From CAVYXK01 sp963772445 (lineage in GTDB: Bacteria > Pseudomonadota > Alphaproteobacteria > Acetobacterales > Acetobacteraceae), in the NCBI GenBank assembly GCA_963772445.1, contig CAVYXK010000019.1, forward strand, positions 1 to 64,000: DNA of 64,000 bases, in the 5' to 3' direction. How positions within the stretch are numbered: the stretch's first letter is position 1; each line of letters opens with the position of its first letter. The notes beneath the pieces were generated by a model. The model was not told where the DNA came from, searched no databases, and worked only from the letters and a program-made list of their open reading frames with translations. This document shows positions 1 through 7,804 of this stretch, piece after piece. The position numbers and the translations under genes were made by a program.

Positions 1-69
1 GCTACAAGTAACAGGTCCCTTCAGCACTTCGAGCGACGCGGCAAGATGGAACTACGAATTGAAAAATAA
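1..69 (+). CDS. Possible C-terminal end of an upstream gene (partial)
   Basis: The reading frame is open from the first base and stops at a TAA at 67-69, only 20 bases before the epimerase start. That spacing would fit the last gene of an upstream cistron in the same operon. Only 22 residues are visible, with many charged residues and no recognisable motif, so the product cannot be named and this may be chance. Confidence 0.3.
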   Translation, partial: ATSNRSLQHFERRGKMELRIEK

Positions 70-89
70 ACCAGCTGGGATAGTTTATC

Positions 90-1076
90 ATGTGGGCAGG
101 TAGTAAAGTCGTTGTGACCGGCGCTGGCGGCTTCATTGGCAGCCACCTTGTTGAGGCTCTCGTGACGGCGGGAGCGTCTGTGACTGCCGTGATCCGATAC
201 AATTCCGGCTCTCTCATCGGTAATCTCTCCTACCTGCATCGGGAGGCCCTCGATGCGATTCAGCTGGTCCGCGGGAATATCGAGGACAGCGATTTCGTAT
301 ACCAACTCGTTAAAGGACACGAGATAGTGCTGCACCTCGCGGCGCTGATTGCCATCCCATATTCTTACGAAGCCCCTCGAAGCTATATGCGCACCAATAT
401 CGAGGGAACGCTGAACGTCCTCGAGGCAGCGAGGCGGCACAATGTCGCCCGCGTGGTGCATACCAGCACCTCGGAGGTTTACGGCACTGCATTGCGAGTG
501 CCAATCGACGAAACACATCCATTACAGGGACAGTCCCCTTACTCGGCCTCGAAGATCGCGGCCGACAAACTTGCCGAGAGCTATTACCGCTCCTTCAATG
601 CACCCATAGTGACGATGCGGCCCTTTAACACCTTCGGGCCTCGCCAAAGCACGCGGGCGTTCATCCCTACGATCATATCCCAGGCTCTCGGCCAAGATGA
701 GATTCGGCTTGGATCACTTACACCGGAACGCGACATGACTTTCGTAAGTGATACGGTGCGAGGATTCATGGCTGCCGCACTCACGCCAGGCATAGAAGGC
801 ATGACCATAAATCTGGGAACAGGTGAGACCCATTCGGTCGGTTGGTTCGCGGACCGGATAATGAGCCTCCTGGGGGTCGCCAAACCGATCGTACAAGAGA
901 AGCAGCGCATGAGACCAGAACTCAGCGAGGTGCTTAAACTGGTGTCGGACAACACGCTGGCGCGCACCAAAATGAACTGGTCTCCCAAGGTCGCGCTGGA
1001 GGATGGGCTCCGGCAGACAATCGAGTTCGTCAGAGCCAATAAAGACTTCTTCAGAACCGATGGATACGTGAAGTAA
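90..1076 (+). CDS. NAD-dependent epimerase/dehydratase (extended SDR)
   Basis: A 328-residue extended short-chain dehydrogenase that should act on a nucleotide sugar in the cytoplasm. The N-terminus has a glycine-rich Rossmann motif (GAGGFIGSHL, about residues 10-19). The catalytic Ser/Thr region (HTSTSEVYG) precedes the YSASK motif near residue 152, and a FNTFGPRQ substrate-binding stretch follows. Length and motifs fit UDP-sugar C4 epimerases or 4,6-dehydratases of the LegB/GalE type; the exact substrate cannot be read from sequence. It lies 24 bases before a TPR gene and a GH114 hydrolase gene on the same strand. This recalls Pel polysaccharide loci, where an epimerase (PelX) supplies the sugar nucleotide. 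The ATG at 90 is the first in frame. Confidence 0.9.
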   Translation: MWAGSKVVVTGAGGFIGSHLVEALVTAGASVTAVIRYNSGSLIGNLSYLHREALDAIQLVRGNIEDSDFVYQLVKGHEIVLHLAALIAIPYSYEAPRSYMRTNIEGTLNVLEAARRHNVARVVHTSTSEVYGTALRVPIDETHPLQGQSPYSASKIAADKLAESYYRSFNAPIVTMRPFNTFGPRQSTRAFIPTIISQALGQDEIRLGSLTPERDMTFVSDTVRGFMAAALTPGIEGMTINLGTGETHSVGWFADRIMSLLGVAKPIVQEKQRMRPELSEVLKLVSDNTLARTKMNWSPKVALEDGLRQTIEFVRANKDFFRTDGYVK

Positions 1077-1100
1077 GTAAAGCAACAGAGCCAGAAAGGA

Positions 1101-2471
1101 ATGACTGCACCCACCCGTTTTGTTCTGCTCGTGATCGGCATCGTTGTGGCGGCGGCGGCGCTCATGGCGCCGCGGCGCGATGAGTGGCTCGCCGTGCTGC
1201 GCGATGAAGGTGACCAGGCCCGGATCATCTCCCTTCTAGAGCCACGACTCGCCCGCCAACCTAATGATCCCGGTCTTCTGGGGACGCTGGCGCGCTCCTA
1301 TGCCGAAATTCATAATTACCAGCGTGCTATTGAACTTCTAGAACGTTACATTACGCTTCGTTCCGGTGATGCGGAGGCGTACGCTTCTCTTGCCGATCTC
1401 TACGATAGGACCGGTAGCCTGACAAAAGCGATCGCAATGCTGAAGACCTCTATCGCGATCAAACCGAAGCTGTCGTATGCTATAGCATTGGAAGTCTTGT
1501 ATCGTAGAGAGCAACGAGCTGATGAAGAGCTCGCTCTGCTGTCGCAGTTCGAGACCGAGCTGACGTTGGAAAGCGGACTCCTGTTGCGCTTGGCAGAACT
1601 CCGTGCCGATGTTGGAGATAAGGCGGGTGCGATTAAAGCTCTGATGCGTCCTGAGGTCGTCTCGGCGTCGACGCCACCGATACAAAACGCAGATGCGCGT
1701 CTTTTCCTGGCCCAGTTGCTCGCTGAATCGGGTCGAAGCTCCGAGGCTGTTCGATGGGGTAAGCGGTGGCTTTTACAATGGCGGGAGCCGTACTTAGCCA
1801 ATCGCCTTCTTAACAGCGTTGTCCTGCAGGCGCCGGTAGCCGACGCCTCGGAGCTCGCCGATGCCGTTGTAGCCTTGCATCCGGAGATCCGGCTTTTCCT
1901 CGTGCACGGCCTTGCGACGATGGGTGCGAAGCCAGTCGCACGCCACCTCCTGGAGACCTGGATCGAAGCGAACTCTTCGCCATCTGCGAATGAGATTGCT
2001 GCGTTTCTAACCGCTTGCCGCGATCAGGATGAGCCGGCCATCGTGTGGCAAACCTTCGGCGAGGTACTCAGCCACTCCCGCTCGAACGACCTGATCGCGC
2101 GCTACAGCGAGGCAATCGTGGCAGAGTTCGGGATTGGCTCGCTCGCGCCATTCTGGGCGAGCCTGCCGCAGGGTGTAATTGAGCAACGGCCGCTCTTGGG
2201 CGCTCGGCTCGCGTACCACGAGGGCGACCTGGCTCTGACGAAGTGGCTACTCGAGAAGGTGGACCTGGCCACGCTGGCGACATCCGATCGGCGGATGTGG
2301 ATCGATCTACTGACCACGGTTGCATCTCCTTCCGAGGTCTTCGGGATCCTGCGCGGTCAGCGCCCTCTCCCCCCGGACCTCCTGCCCCAGTATGCTCGCC
2401 TCGCCGGAGAACTCGGGCAGGAAGCCGAGTATCGAGCTGCGCTCGCAGAGCTGACTCGCAATCCTCCATAA
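1101..2471 (+). CDS. Membrane-anchored tetratricopeptide repeat protein
   Basis: A 456-residue protein. Residues about 5-23 are a hydrophobic N-terminal segment (FVLLVIGIVVAAAALMA), likely a signal anchor. Helical TPR-type repeats follow from about residue 43; one clear pair centres on the NYQRAIELLERY and GSLTKAIAMLKTS segments. The rest is alanine- and leucine-rich helical repeat without catalytic motifs. TPR scaffolds of this kind serve in secretion of exopolysaccharides (PelB, AlgK and BcsC types). Its position between an epimerase and a GH114 hydrolase suggests a PelB-like periplasmic scaffold, but it is much shorter than PelB and has no beta-barrel. The start is 24 bases after the epimerase stop, with an A/G-rich site just upstream. 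Confidence 0.8.
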   Translation: MTAPTRFVLLVIGIVVAAAALMAPRRDEWLAVLRDEGDQARIISLLEPRLARQPNDPGLLGTLARSYAEIHNYQRAIELLERYITLRSGDAEAYASLADLYDRTGSLTKAIAMLKTSIAIKPKLSYAIALEVLYRREQRADEELALLSQFETELTLESGLLLRLAELRADVGDKAGAIKALMRPEVVSASTPPIQNADARLFLAQLLAESGRSSEAVRWGKRWLLQWREPYLANRLLNSVVLQAPVADASELADAVVALHPEIRLFLVHGLATMGAKPVARHLLETWIEANSSPSANEIAAFLTACRDQDEPAIVWQTFGEVLSHSRSNDLIARYSEAIVAEFGIGSLAPFWASLPQGVIEQRPLLGARLAYHEGDLALTKWLLEKVDLATLATSDRRMWIDLLTTVASPSEVFGILRGQRPLPPDLLPQYARLAGELGQEAEYRAALAELTRNPP

Positions 2472-2497
2472 GCCAAGGGAGGGGAACGGAGACAACG

Positions 2498-3433
2498 GTG
2501 ACTGTGTGTCCGGAAAGCATGACCCTGTCAGACAGAGCGGCGGAGCCAACTCCTGTCAGTCGGGAAGCCGGCCGCGAGAACCTCACGCGACGAAAGATCT
2601 TGAGAGCGTGCGGCACACTGCTTGCAGCGACTCCTGTTTGGGCCACAGTGTCTTGCGCTGAGCGACGCATGAGATGGATCGCATTCTATGGGGAGACGGC
2701 CAATGAGCAGGTGCTTTCATCATATGACATCGTAGTTCTTGATCCCACGTTTAAAGGCTCTGTTACTGCGGTTGCCAAATCCGGCGCGCGCGTTTGCGCG
2801 TACCTCAGCCTTGGCGAGATCAGGAAATCGGATCCCTTTTACGACCAGGTCGATGGTACTGCTCTGCTCGAGGAGAATCCTGCGTGGCCGGGCACATACC
2901 GAATTGATGTCAGAAAGTCGTCTTGGAAGGATCTAGTACTCGAGGAAATTCTTCCCCTCATTGCTGCCAACGGGTTCATGGGCCTTCTGCTCGATACGCT
3001 AGATACGCCGGCCTACCTTGAGCAACTAGACCCCAACGGCAAACGCGGCATGCGCCAGGCAGCAACAGACCTCGTCAAGGCGATCCGCAAGTCTCGCCCC
3101 AACATGTTGTTGATCATGAATCGGGGTTATGCCTTAATTCCAAGCGTGATCAATAGTATTGATTGCGTTCTAGCTGAAGGTCTGCTGACAACCGTGGACC
3201 CGGGCCGTGGCGGTTACAAATGGAATCCGCCATCAGAGGTTGCGCAGCAGTTGTCGCTGCTGGCCCCCGCCCTCCACCGTCAAATTCGTCTGCCGATCCT
3301 GAGCCTCGACTACTGGGATCCCGATGATGCCGCGACGGTTAAAGAGATTTATCATCACGAGCGCCTGCTTGGTCATCACCCGTATGTAGCAACCCCGATG
3401 CTCGATAGAATCTTTCCAGAACCGGCCTCATGA
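2498..3433 (+). CDS. GH114-type endo-alpha-1,4-polygalactosaminidase (PelA hydrolase-like)
   Basis: A protein of about 311 residues with a TM1410/GH114-type TIM barrel. Signatures are WIAFYGE near the start, the VCAYLSLGE strand, FMGLLLDTLDT (acidic active-site region) and LLIMNRGY. The family cleaves galactosamine-rich polymers such as Pel. Before the domain there is a twin-arginine-like stretch (TRRKIL), a hydrophobic run and a Cys preceded by TVS, so export as a lipoprotein is plausible. I chose GTG 2498 because an AGGGAGGGG ribosome-binding site lies just before it; ATG 2519 in the same frame is the alternative. The upstream frame is open into the TPR gene, but that part is shadow sequence. 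Confidence 0.85.
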   Translation: MTVCPESMTLSDRAAEPTPVSREAGRENLTRRKILRACGTLLAATPVWATVSCAERRMRWIAFYGETANEQVLSSYDIVVLDPTFKGSVTAVAKSGARVCAYLSLGEIRKSDPFYDQVDGTALLEENPAWPGTYRIDVRKSSWKDLVLEEILPLIAANGFMGLLLDTLDTPAYLEQLDPNGKRGMRQAATDLVKAIRKSRPNMLLIMNRGYALIPSVINSIDCVLAEGLLTTVDPGRGGYKWNPPSEVAQQLSLLAPALHRQIRLPILSLDYWDPDDAATVKEIYHHERLLGHHPYVATPMLDRIFPEPAS

Positions 3434-3484
3434 GCTGCCGTACGTGTGCTGTTTGCACGGCTCCTCGGCTCGCGTCGCATTTGC

Positions 3485-3568
3485 CTTACGAACGACGCAG
3501 CCAAACGCGCGCTGCGCGGAATTGTACTCGGCAGGAGGGCATGGCTGTTCGCAGGTTATGACGAGGGC
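3485..3568 (+). pseudogene. IS66 transposase C-terminal scrap (plus strand)
   Basis: The plus frame reads LTNDAAKRALRGIVLGRRAW followed by LFAGYDEG. This is the conserved NNAAERA..ALGRKNWLFAGSD block of IS66-family transposases. Nothing before or after it in this frame fits the family, so only about 28 codons survive. It abuts a second IS66 scrap in the opposite orientation. Confidence 0.65.
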
Positions 3569-3770
3569 GCATCATCCGTTCGGCAGCATTGCAGCATTGT
3601 TGTCGAGGCGGGCGCGGCCGTCACGCAGCACCAGCGTTAGTGCATTCCAGCGCCACAGGATGTAGCGGATGGTAGTGTAGCCAGGTCACCCTTGCCCGAC
3701 ATGCGGGCCAGGGCGTTTTCCAACCATTGCCCAGCTCGGCGAGTAGCGAGGCGCTGTACAGCTCGCGGGC
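3564..3770 (-). pseudogene. IS66 transposase C-terminal scrap (minus strand)
   Basis: Read on the minus strand across two frameshifts, the sequence gives WLENALARMSGKGDLA, then TTIRYILWRWNALTLVLRDG, then DNNAAERMMRP, the standard IS66 C-terminal order. One break is an exact 8-bp tandem duplication (GCAGCATT at 3583-3590 and 3591-3598 on the plus strand). Removing it restores NNAAERMMRP. The scrap meets the plus-strand IS66 scrap head to head. Confidence 0.65.
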
Positions 3771-4800
3771 CCACCCCCCTGCATACGGCGGTCTTTCGCG
3801 GATCGTCGCCTCGATCTCATGCAGCCTTGCAATGCGTGCAACGCCTCAACAAGGATGGTCGGGACATCCACTTGGGGGATTGCCCGGTTCCGTCGTTTCG
3901 CGGCAGCCGCCCGGAACGTGACCAAGCTCCCCAAGACCAGTATGGGCAGCGTGCCTGGTTCCGGCACGGGTGCAAGGTCCGCGATGTGCGACACTTCCTG
4001 ATCCCAATAGGACGGCAACTGGTCGTAGGGGTTGGACCCCGTCAGGTCGGTGATGTAGACGTGGCCAGCGTTCAATAGAACCGACTTGTTGATATCAGCG
4101 AACAACGCCGAGGCTGGCGCATCGTAGATGATGTTTGAAACCGGTCGCTCGGGTAACGCCGGAACCAGTTCACTCCGCCGGGATACTCGTTGAATCCGCC
4201 AGATCCGGTGTTCGGCCCCTCGAAAATGTTGAAGATGTCAGCAGTTGACAAGTAATTGGTGGGCGAGACGCCGTTCAGGTTCGGCTGGGCGGGATTGCCG
4301 ATGACCGCGTAGGAAGGGCTCAGACCCTTGATATAACCATCGAGCTGTTGATAATATGACAGGGTGCTTGGTGTGACCGCCATCCCGTCGATGAAGAAGC
4401 CATCGATCAAGCTTGCATACTGAGTGATGTAAGTGGACACCTCGCCCTCAACCTTCACGAGGGGAGTTTTTCCATCGCCCGTGTAGAGGTAGCCGACGAC
4501 TTGTCCGCTCGCTTTCTCCAGGTTAGTCATCGCATTGACGTAATTCGGGTCAGGCGGCCCGGGCAGCGGCCCACTGTTAGGATTGAAGATGGCCGTGAGC
4601 GGAATCTCAGCGGCTGCGGCGGCCATCGCGCCCCAGCCATCGCCCACCCCACCGGGGCCGCCGGTACCGGGGTAGAAGTAGGCGGGAACGATCGTCCCAA
4701 CAGTAGCAGCCAGGCAAGGCATAGAAAATTGCAGGATTACGGCAACGACGAGAGCAAACAAAAGGAATAGGGAGCGGGAACTGCCGTTCGGGTGGCACAT
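3686..4800 (-). pseudogene. Spherulin-4-like secreted protein with PEP-CTERM anchor, frameshifted
   Basis: The start at 4800 follows a GGAGAGG ribosome-binding site. Residues about 10-33 form a signal peptide ending LAA. The body matches the spherulation-specific family 4 pattern: VPAYFYPG, FNPNSGP, VVGYLYT and GFFIDG. The family has a TIM-barrel fold of uncertain activity. A frameshift near 4135-4145 throws the frame into a short tail. In the shifted frame the protein continues to a PEP-CTERM sorting signal (VPEPG, hydrophobic stretch, then KRRNR at about 3967-3881). The frame then runs on some 60 codons into IS66-scrap DNA, so the natural stop is also lost. PEP-CTERM proteins are processed by exosortase in exopolysaccharide producers, which fits the neighbouring GH114 locus. 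Confidence 0.75.
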
Positions 4801-5113
4801 GGTACCTCTCCGGGAAGGAACGATTTTGCCGTTTCGTGGCCGAATCGGCGGCCGCGAGGTCATGATAGCCACCGAACCGAGCGTTCGGCAAGGGGACATC
4901 GCCGGGAAGACGGCCTACGCCTTGCCGGCAGGTCGACAATCGTCGTGTGGACGAGAAGCTGGCCCTATAAAGCCTGCATCGAGACGCACGTCTCCTGCTG
5001 ACAGCCAGATAGGCCGCACATGAAGCTGGTCCTCGGCATCGGGCAATGGTTCTGACTGAAGTTGGACAGCAGGAATCTCGAAGTCACTGAACAGCAAGGA
5101 GAATCGGGAAAAT
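4801..5113. other. Intergenic stretch with no recognised gene
   Basis: This lies upstream of the PEP-CTERM gene start and beyond the 3' end of the IS1634-like scrap. Both strands give only short frames without family resemblance. It should hold the promoter of the PEP-CTERM gene (minus strand), but no clear -35/-10 pair could be chosen. Confidence 0.4.
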
Positions 5114-5613
5114 TCAAGGCGACGTGGCACCACGCCGCGGCCGGCCGCGGCGCTTCGGGGGTGGCATTGACGCCGCGTTGGGTGGCGGCGTCTTGGTTGG
5201 CAACTGACGGAACAATGGCGGCAAGGCGACACCGAGAGCCTGAAACAGACTGCCGGCACAGCCGGGCGCCTGGGGTCTGAGCACATAGCGCTTGGTGCTC
5301 TGCTCGATGGTGATCTGCTCGACGCGATCGAGGTCGCGAACGATGTCCGCCCATTCGCCGGTGACGCCAGCCGCAGCCAGCCGTTCATCGAGGTCCTTGC
5401 GCAGCAACAAGGCGAGAAACGAGCAGAAAGAAAGAATCCCGTACTGACCCGAGCGCCGACTCGAATGGCAGATCGGACTTCGAGATCACCCACCCGTTTC
5501 ACCCTGATCGTGGTGTTCGGCTGCAGCTGTTGCATACGCGGGTAGCCGGCAGGGAGCGGTGGCTTTGGTACGTCGATCGTGCGGGCGGCGCGCGCCAAGT
5601 CAAGGAAGACCAC
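5114..5613 (-). pseudogene. IS1634-like transposase C-terminal remnant
   Basis: The minus strand first gives a frame with IRVKRVGDLEVRSAIRVG. After a frameshift near 5440-5460 it gives SFLALLLRKDLDERLAAAG, then GEWADIVRDLDRVEQ, then KRYVLRPQAPGCAG, then LFQALGVALPP. This order is typical of the C-terminal part of IS1634-family transposases. The catalytic N-terminal part is missing, so it cannot be functional. Confidence 0.6.
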
Positions 5614-5888
5614 ACGGATCGCGCTGAGGTGGATGCATTTCTGCGCCAGGCGGCGGGGCGCTGTGCGTTTCGGCCATCGGACCTGGTGCGCTTGGCCGGC
5701 TGGGTTGAGCGGTGGCGGGGTCGGAATTCAAGATAATTATGTCGCATATGTCGCATTCTTTAAAGGAATTTTGTCGCCATTGGTGCAAAGGCATGGTAGA
5801 TATGGGATGGAAGCCGGGCTCTCGGTCGGAGCGGTCGCTCCGGCGACTGTTCACACTATCCAGTTCAGCGCGTGCCCCCGTCGGCGTC

Positions 5889-7019
5889 TCAGCTACGGCG
5901 ATCTCCGTCTCCTCGGCGGCTCGCGCTGCTGCGATAGCTTCTGCCAAGGTGGGAAGTTCGACCTTGCCTATCCGGTTGACCCATACAGCTACTGCACGTA
6001 GGGTGCTCCCAGTCGCCGGAATAAAGCTCGGCATAGGTCGGTGCCTTTACCTCACCAGCGATGCCGAGCAACGAGCGGAAGGCGTTGAATGGGTAAAAGC
6101 GCCGGTTGAAGCGAAACGTAAATTCGTTGAGGTAAGCTTGTAGATGCTGCGCGCTGACCCCGTGATGGATACCGGTCAACCACGTCTTGAGATTGGCGAA
6201 GACGAGATGGATGATGGGCAGGAACTCCTCTGTCACTTCGGGATCCCCACATTCGGCAATGGCGTGATGATCGTAGCCGCGCTTTCGCAAGCCCGCGTAG
6301 CCGCTCCAATCGTCCGTGACGATCAGCGTCCCCGGAGCGACGGCGCCACCCACAAATCCGCAAAGCGATTTGGCGCTTCGGTCAGCGGCGACTGCCAGCC
6401 GAACGCGTCCCGCATAGCGCCCATCCCTTCGCTTGTCCTGCGCGGTTCCAGGCTTTCGATGGCGCACCTCAACGGCACAGGCGACCAGAACCTTGTGGTG
6501 AACGCCCCGACCTTCGCCGCGTGTCCGACCGCCGATCCAGCTCTCGTCCACCTCGACATGCTCGTTCGCACGGCCACCGATGCGGTCCTGGTCCGGGCGA
6601 ACCATTCCTGCGCGCAATTTGTGGAGAATTTGAAAAGCTGTCTCATAACGTGCAATCCCGAGTTGCCGTTGGAACTGGACGGCCGATATACCGGGGGTAT
6701 GGCTGGCGACCAGGTAGGCGGCCCAGAACCAAGTGGACAACGGCGTGTAGCTGCGCTCCATGACCGTGCCGACAGTCAGCCCTGTCTGACGTCGGCATTT
6801 GCGGCATGTAAGCACGCCCGGGCGGGTTGCAATGCGGAACGGCTCGCCGGTCACACCACAGTGCGGGCAGACGAAGTCGTCTCCCCAGCGCAGGTTTTCG
6901 AGGTATTCAGCGCAGGCGGCATCATCCGGGAAGAGCCGCTGAAACTCCGGCAGCGACCGCGGAAAGGGCAGCGCGGCGTGCCGATCGATGTCCATCAGGA
7001 TAGGCGTGGGTGCACTCAT
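5889..7019 (-). CDS. IS1595-family transposase
   Basis: The N-terminus has a zinc ribbon (CPHC near residue 53 and CRKC near residue 76) typical of ISXO2/IS1595 transposases. The DDE-type domain follows, with VDESWIGGRTRGEGRG, VTDDWSGYAG (second Asp) and HLVFANLKTWLTGIHHG with the downstream Asn/Glu region FTFRFNRRF. The family part ends at about YAELYSGDWEHP. There is no stop at that point, and the frame leaves the element and terminates in flanking DNA at 5889, adding about 35 foreign residues. It may therefore be active with an altered tail. A second, truncated IS1595 gene lies near 12.0 kb. Confidence 0.85.
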   Translation of the reverse strand: MSAPTPILMDIDRHAALPFPRSLPEFQRLFPDDAACAEYLENLRWGDDFVCPHCGVTGEPFRIATRPGVLTCRKCRRQTGLTVGTVMERSYTPLSTWFWAAYLVASHTPGISAVQFQRQLGIARYETAFQILHKLRAGMVRPDQDRIGGRANEHVEVDESWIGGRTRGEGRGVHHKVLVACAVEVRHRKPGTAQDKRRDGRYAGRVRLAVAADRSAKSLCGFVGGAVAPGTLIVTDDWSGYAGLRKRGYDHHAIAECGDPEVTEEFLPIIHLVFANLKTWLTGIHHGVSAQHLQAYLNEFTFRFNRRFYPFNAFRSLLGIAGEVKAPTYAELYSGDWEHPTCSSCMGQPDRQGRTSHLGRSYRSSASRRGDGDRRS

Positions 7020-7141
7020 TACGGCATCGCCCTTTCAGCCAATGACGTGCCGGGCAGCGGGGCGAATCGCGAGCCCGCTCAAACACCGCTCATGAACACG
7101 CTACCCCTGGTGCGTGTCTGTGTAAACCGGATAGGCAAGGT
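5961..7141 (-). mobile_element. IS1595-family insertion sequence
   Basis: The terminal inverted repeat ACCTTGCCTATCCGGTT occurs at 5961-5977 and, inverted, at 7125-7141. The repeats bracket a single transposase gene on the minus strand. The element is about 1.18 kb. The flanking octamers differ (GAAGTTCG and TGTTTCTA), so no target duplication is seen. This suggests that one flank has been rearranged since insertion. Confidence 0.8.
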
Positions 7142-7185
7142 TGTTTCTAAGGATGGCACCCCTGTATATCCACATGCCGCCCTCG

Positions 7186-7467
7186 TTAATCCTGTGGTCG
7201 CAGGCATCGGCGCAGCCCTTCTAATCGGGGCAGCGCTCCAACAGGCGGCAACCGCACGACGCCGGCATAGAGAGCAGACCGACGCCGACCGCCAACGTGC
7301 AGAGAGTTCGGTGTCGCGTTGACACACCCCCGATTACCGCCGATCACAACTGTCCCATCCACGACAAGCCGAAGATCATCACTCTGCCTGAGAACGGTTG
7401 AATAGAAAGTCCCGGCCGAGACAATCACGGCAACTACCGAAAGAGCGAGCGATACCCATTCTCTCAA
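7186..7467 (-). CDS. Short membrane-anchored protein, probably truncated
   Basis: Begins 11 bases downstream of the coiled-coil gene on the same strand and probably belongs to the recombinase operon. The first 50 residues look genuine: a hydrophobic anchor (VSLALSVVAVIVSAGTFYST) and then a compact segment ending GTVVIGGNRG. After about residue 52 the composition changes to Arg/Gly/Leu-rich sequence typical of a wrong frame. The frame closes at 7186, just outside the IS1595 end at 7141. I read it as the start of a longer protein broken by frameshift and by the IS insertion. No function can be assigned. Confidence 0.4.
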   Translation of the reverse strand: MREWVSLALSVVAVIVSAGTFYSTVLRQSDDLRLVVDGTVVIGGNRGCVNATPNSLHVGGRRRSALYAGVVRLPPVGALPRLEGLRRCLRPQD

Positions 7468-7477
7468 CGCGCACCTA

Positions 7478-7804
7478 TCAGCCGTGCGGCGGCCAGTAAT
7501 GCAGGGCGGCGAACAACAGGTCGGCGAGCACCACCGCCAGCGCGCCGAGCCACATCGCCATTCGCGCCCATTCGGCGCGCACGGAGGCTTTCAGATCATC
7601 CCGCAACTCGTCGATGTCGGCCTGGGTGGGCAACGCGTCGATGTCGGCCCGCATTGCGCGCTGTTTGGCAATATGCTCCTGCATCACGTGCCGCAGTGCG
7701 TCGATGTCAGCCTTCGTCGCCACGTTGTCGCGAATCGCGTTGAGCACTGCCGTGGCCACCTGTTCCGCCTTGTCGCGCGTGATGCCCGCGTCCTCGGTAG
7801 CCAT
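7478..7804 (-). CDS. Small coiled-coil protein with C-terminal membrane helix (DUF1640-like)
   Basis: 108 residues. The middle consists of charged heptad-like helices (KADIDALRHVMQEHIAKQ, QADIDELRDDLKASVR). The C-terminus has one hydrophobic helix (MWLGALAVVLADLLFAALHY) followed by a short tail. This layout resembles DUF1640/CCDC90-type proteins, which are often found on mobile or phage-derived DNA. ATG 7804 overlaps the recombinase stop by four bases (ATGA), indicating translational coupling; a GTG one codon earlier is possible. The role is unknown; a membrane-bound accessory of the recombinase operon is only a guess. Confidence 0.7.
   Translation of the reverse strand: MATEDAGITRDKAEQVATAVLNAIRDNVATKADIDALRHVMQEHIAKQRAMRADIDALPTQADIDELRDDLKASVRAEWARMAMWLGALAVVLADLLFAALHYWPPHG

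Noticed and set aside
2243..2497. N-terminal extension of the GH114 protein into the TPR gene
   Set aside because: The extra residues are Arg/Pro/Ser-rich shadow sequence, and a strong ribosome-binding site precedes GTG 2498.
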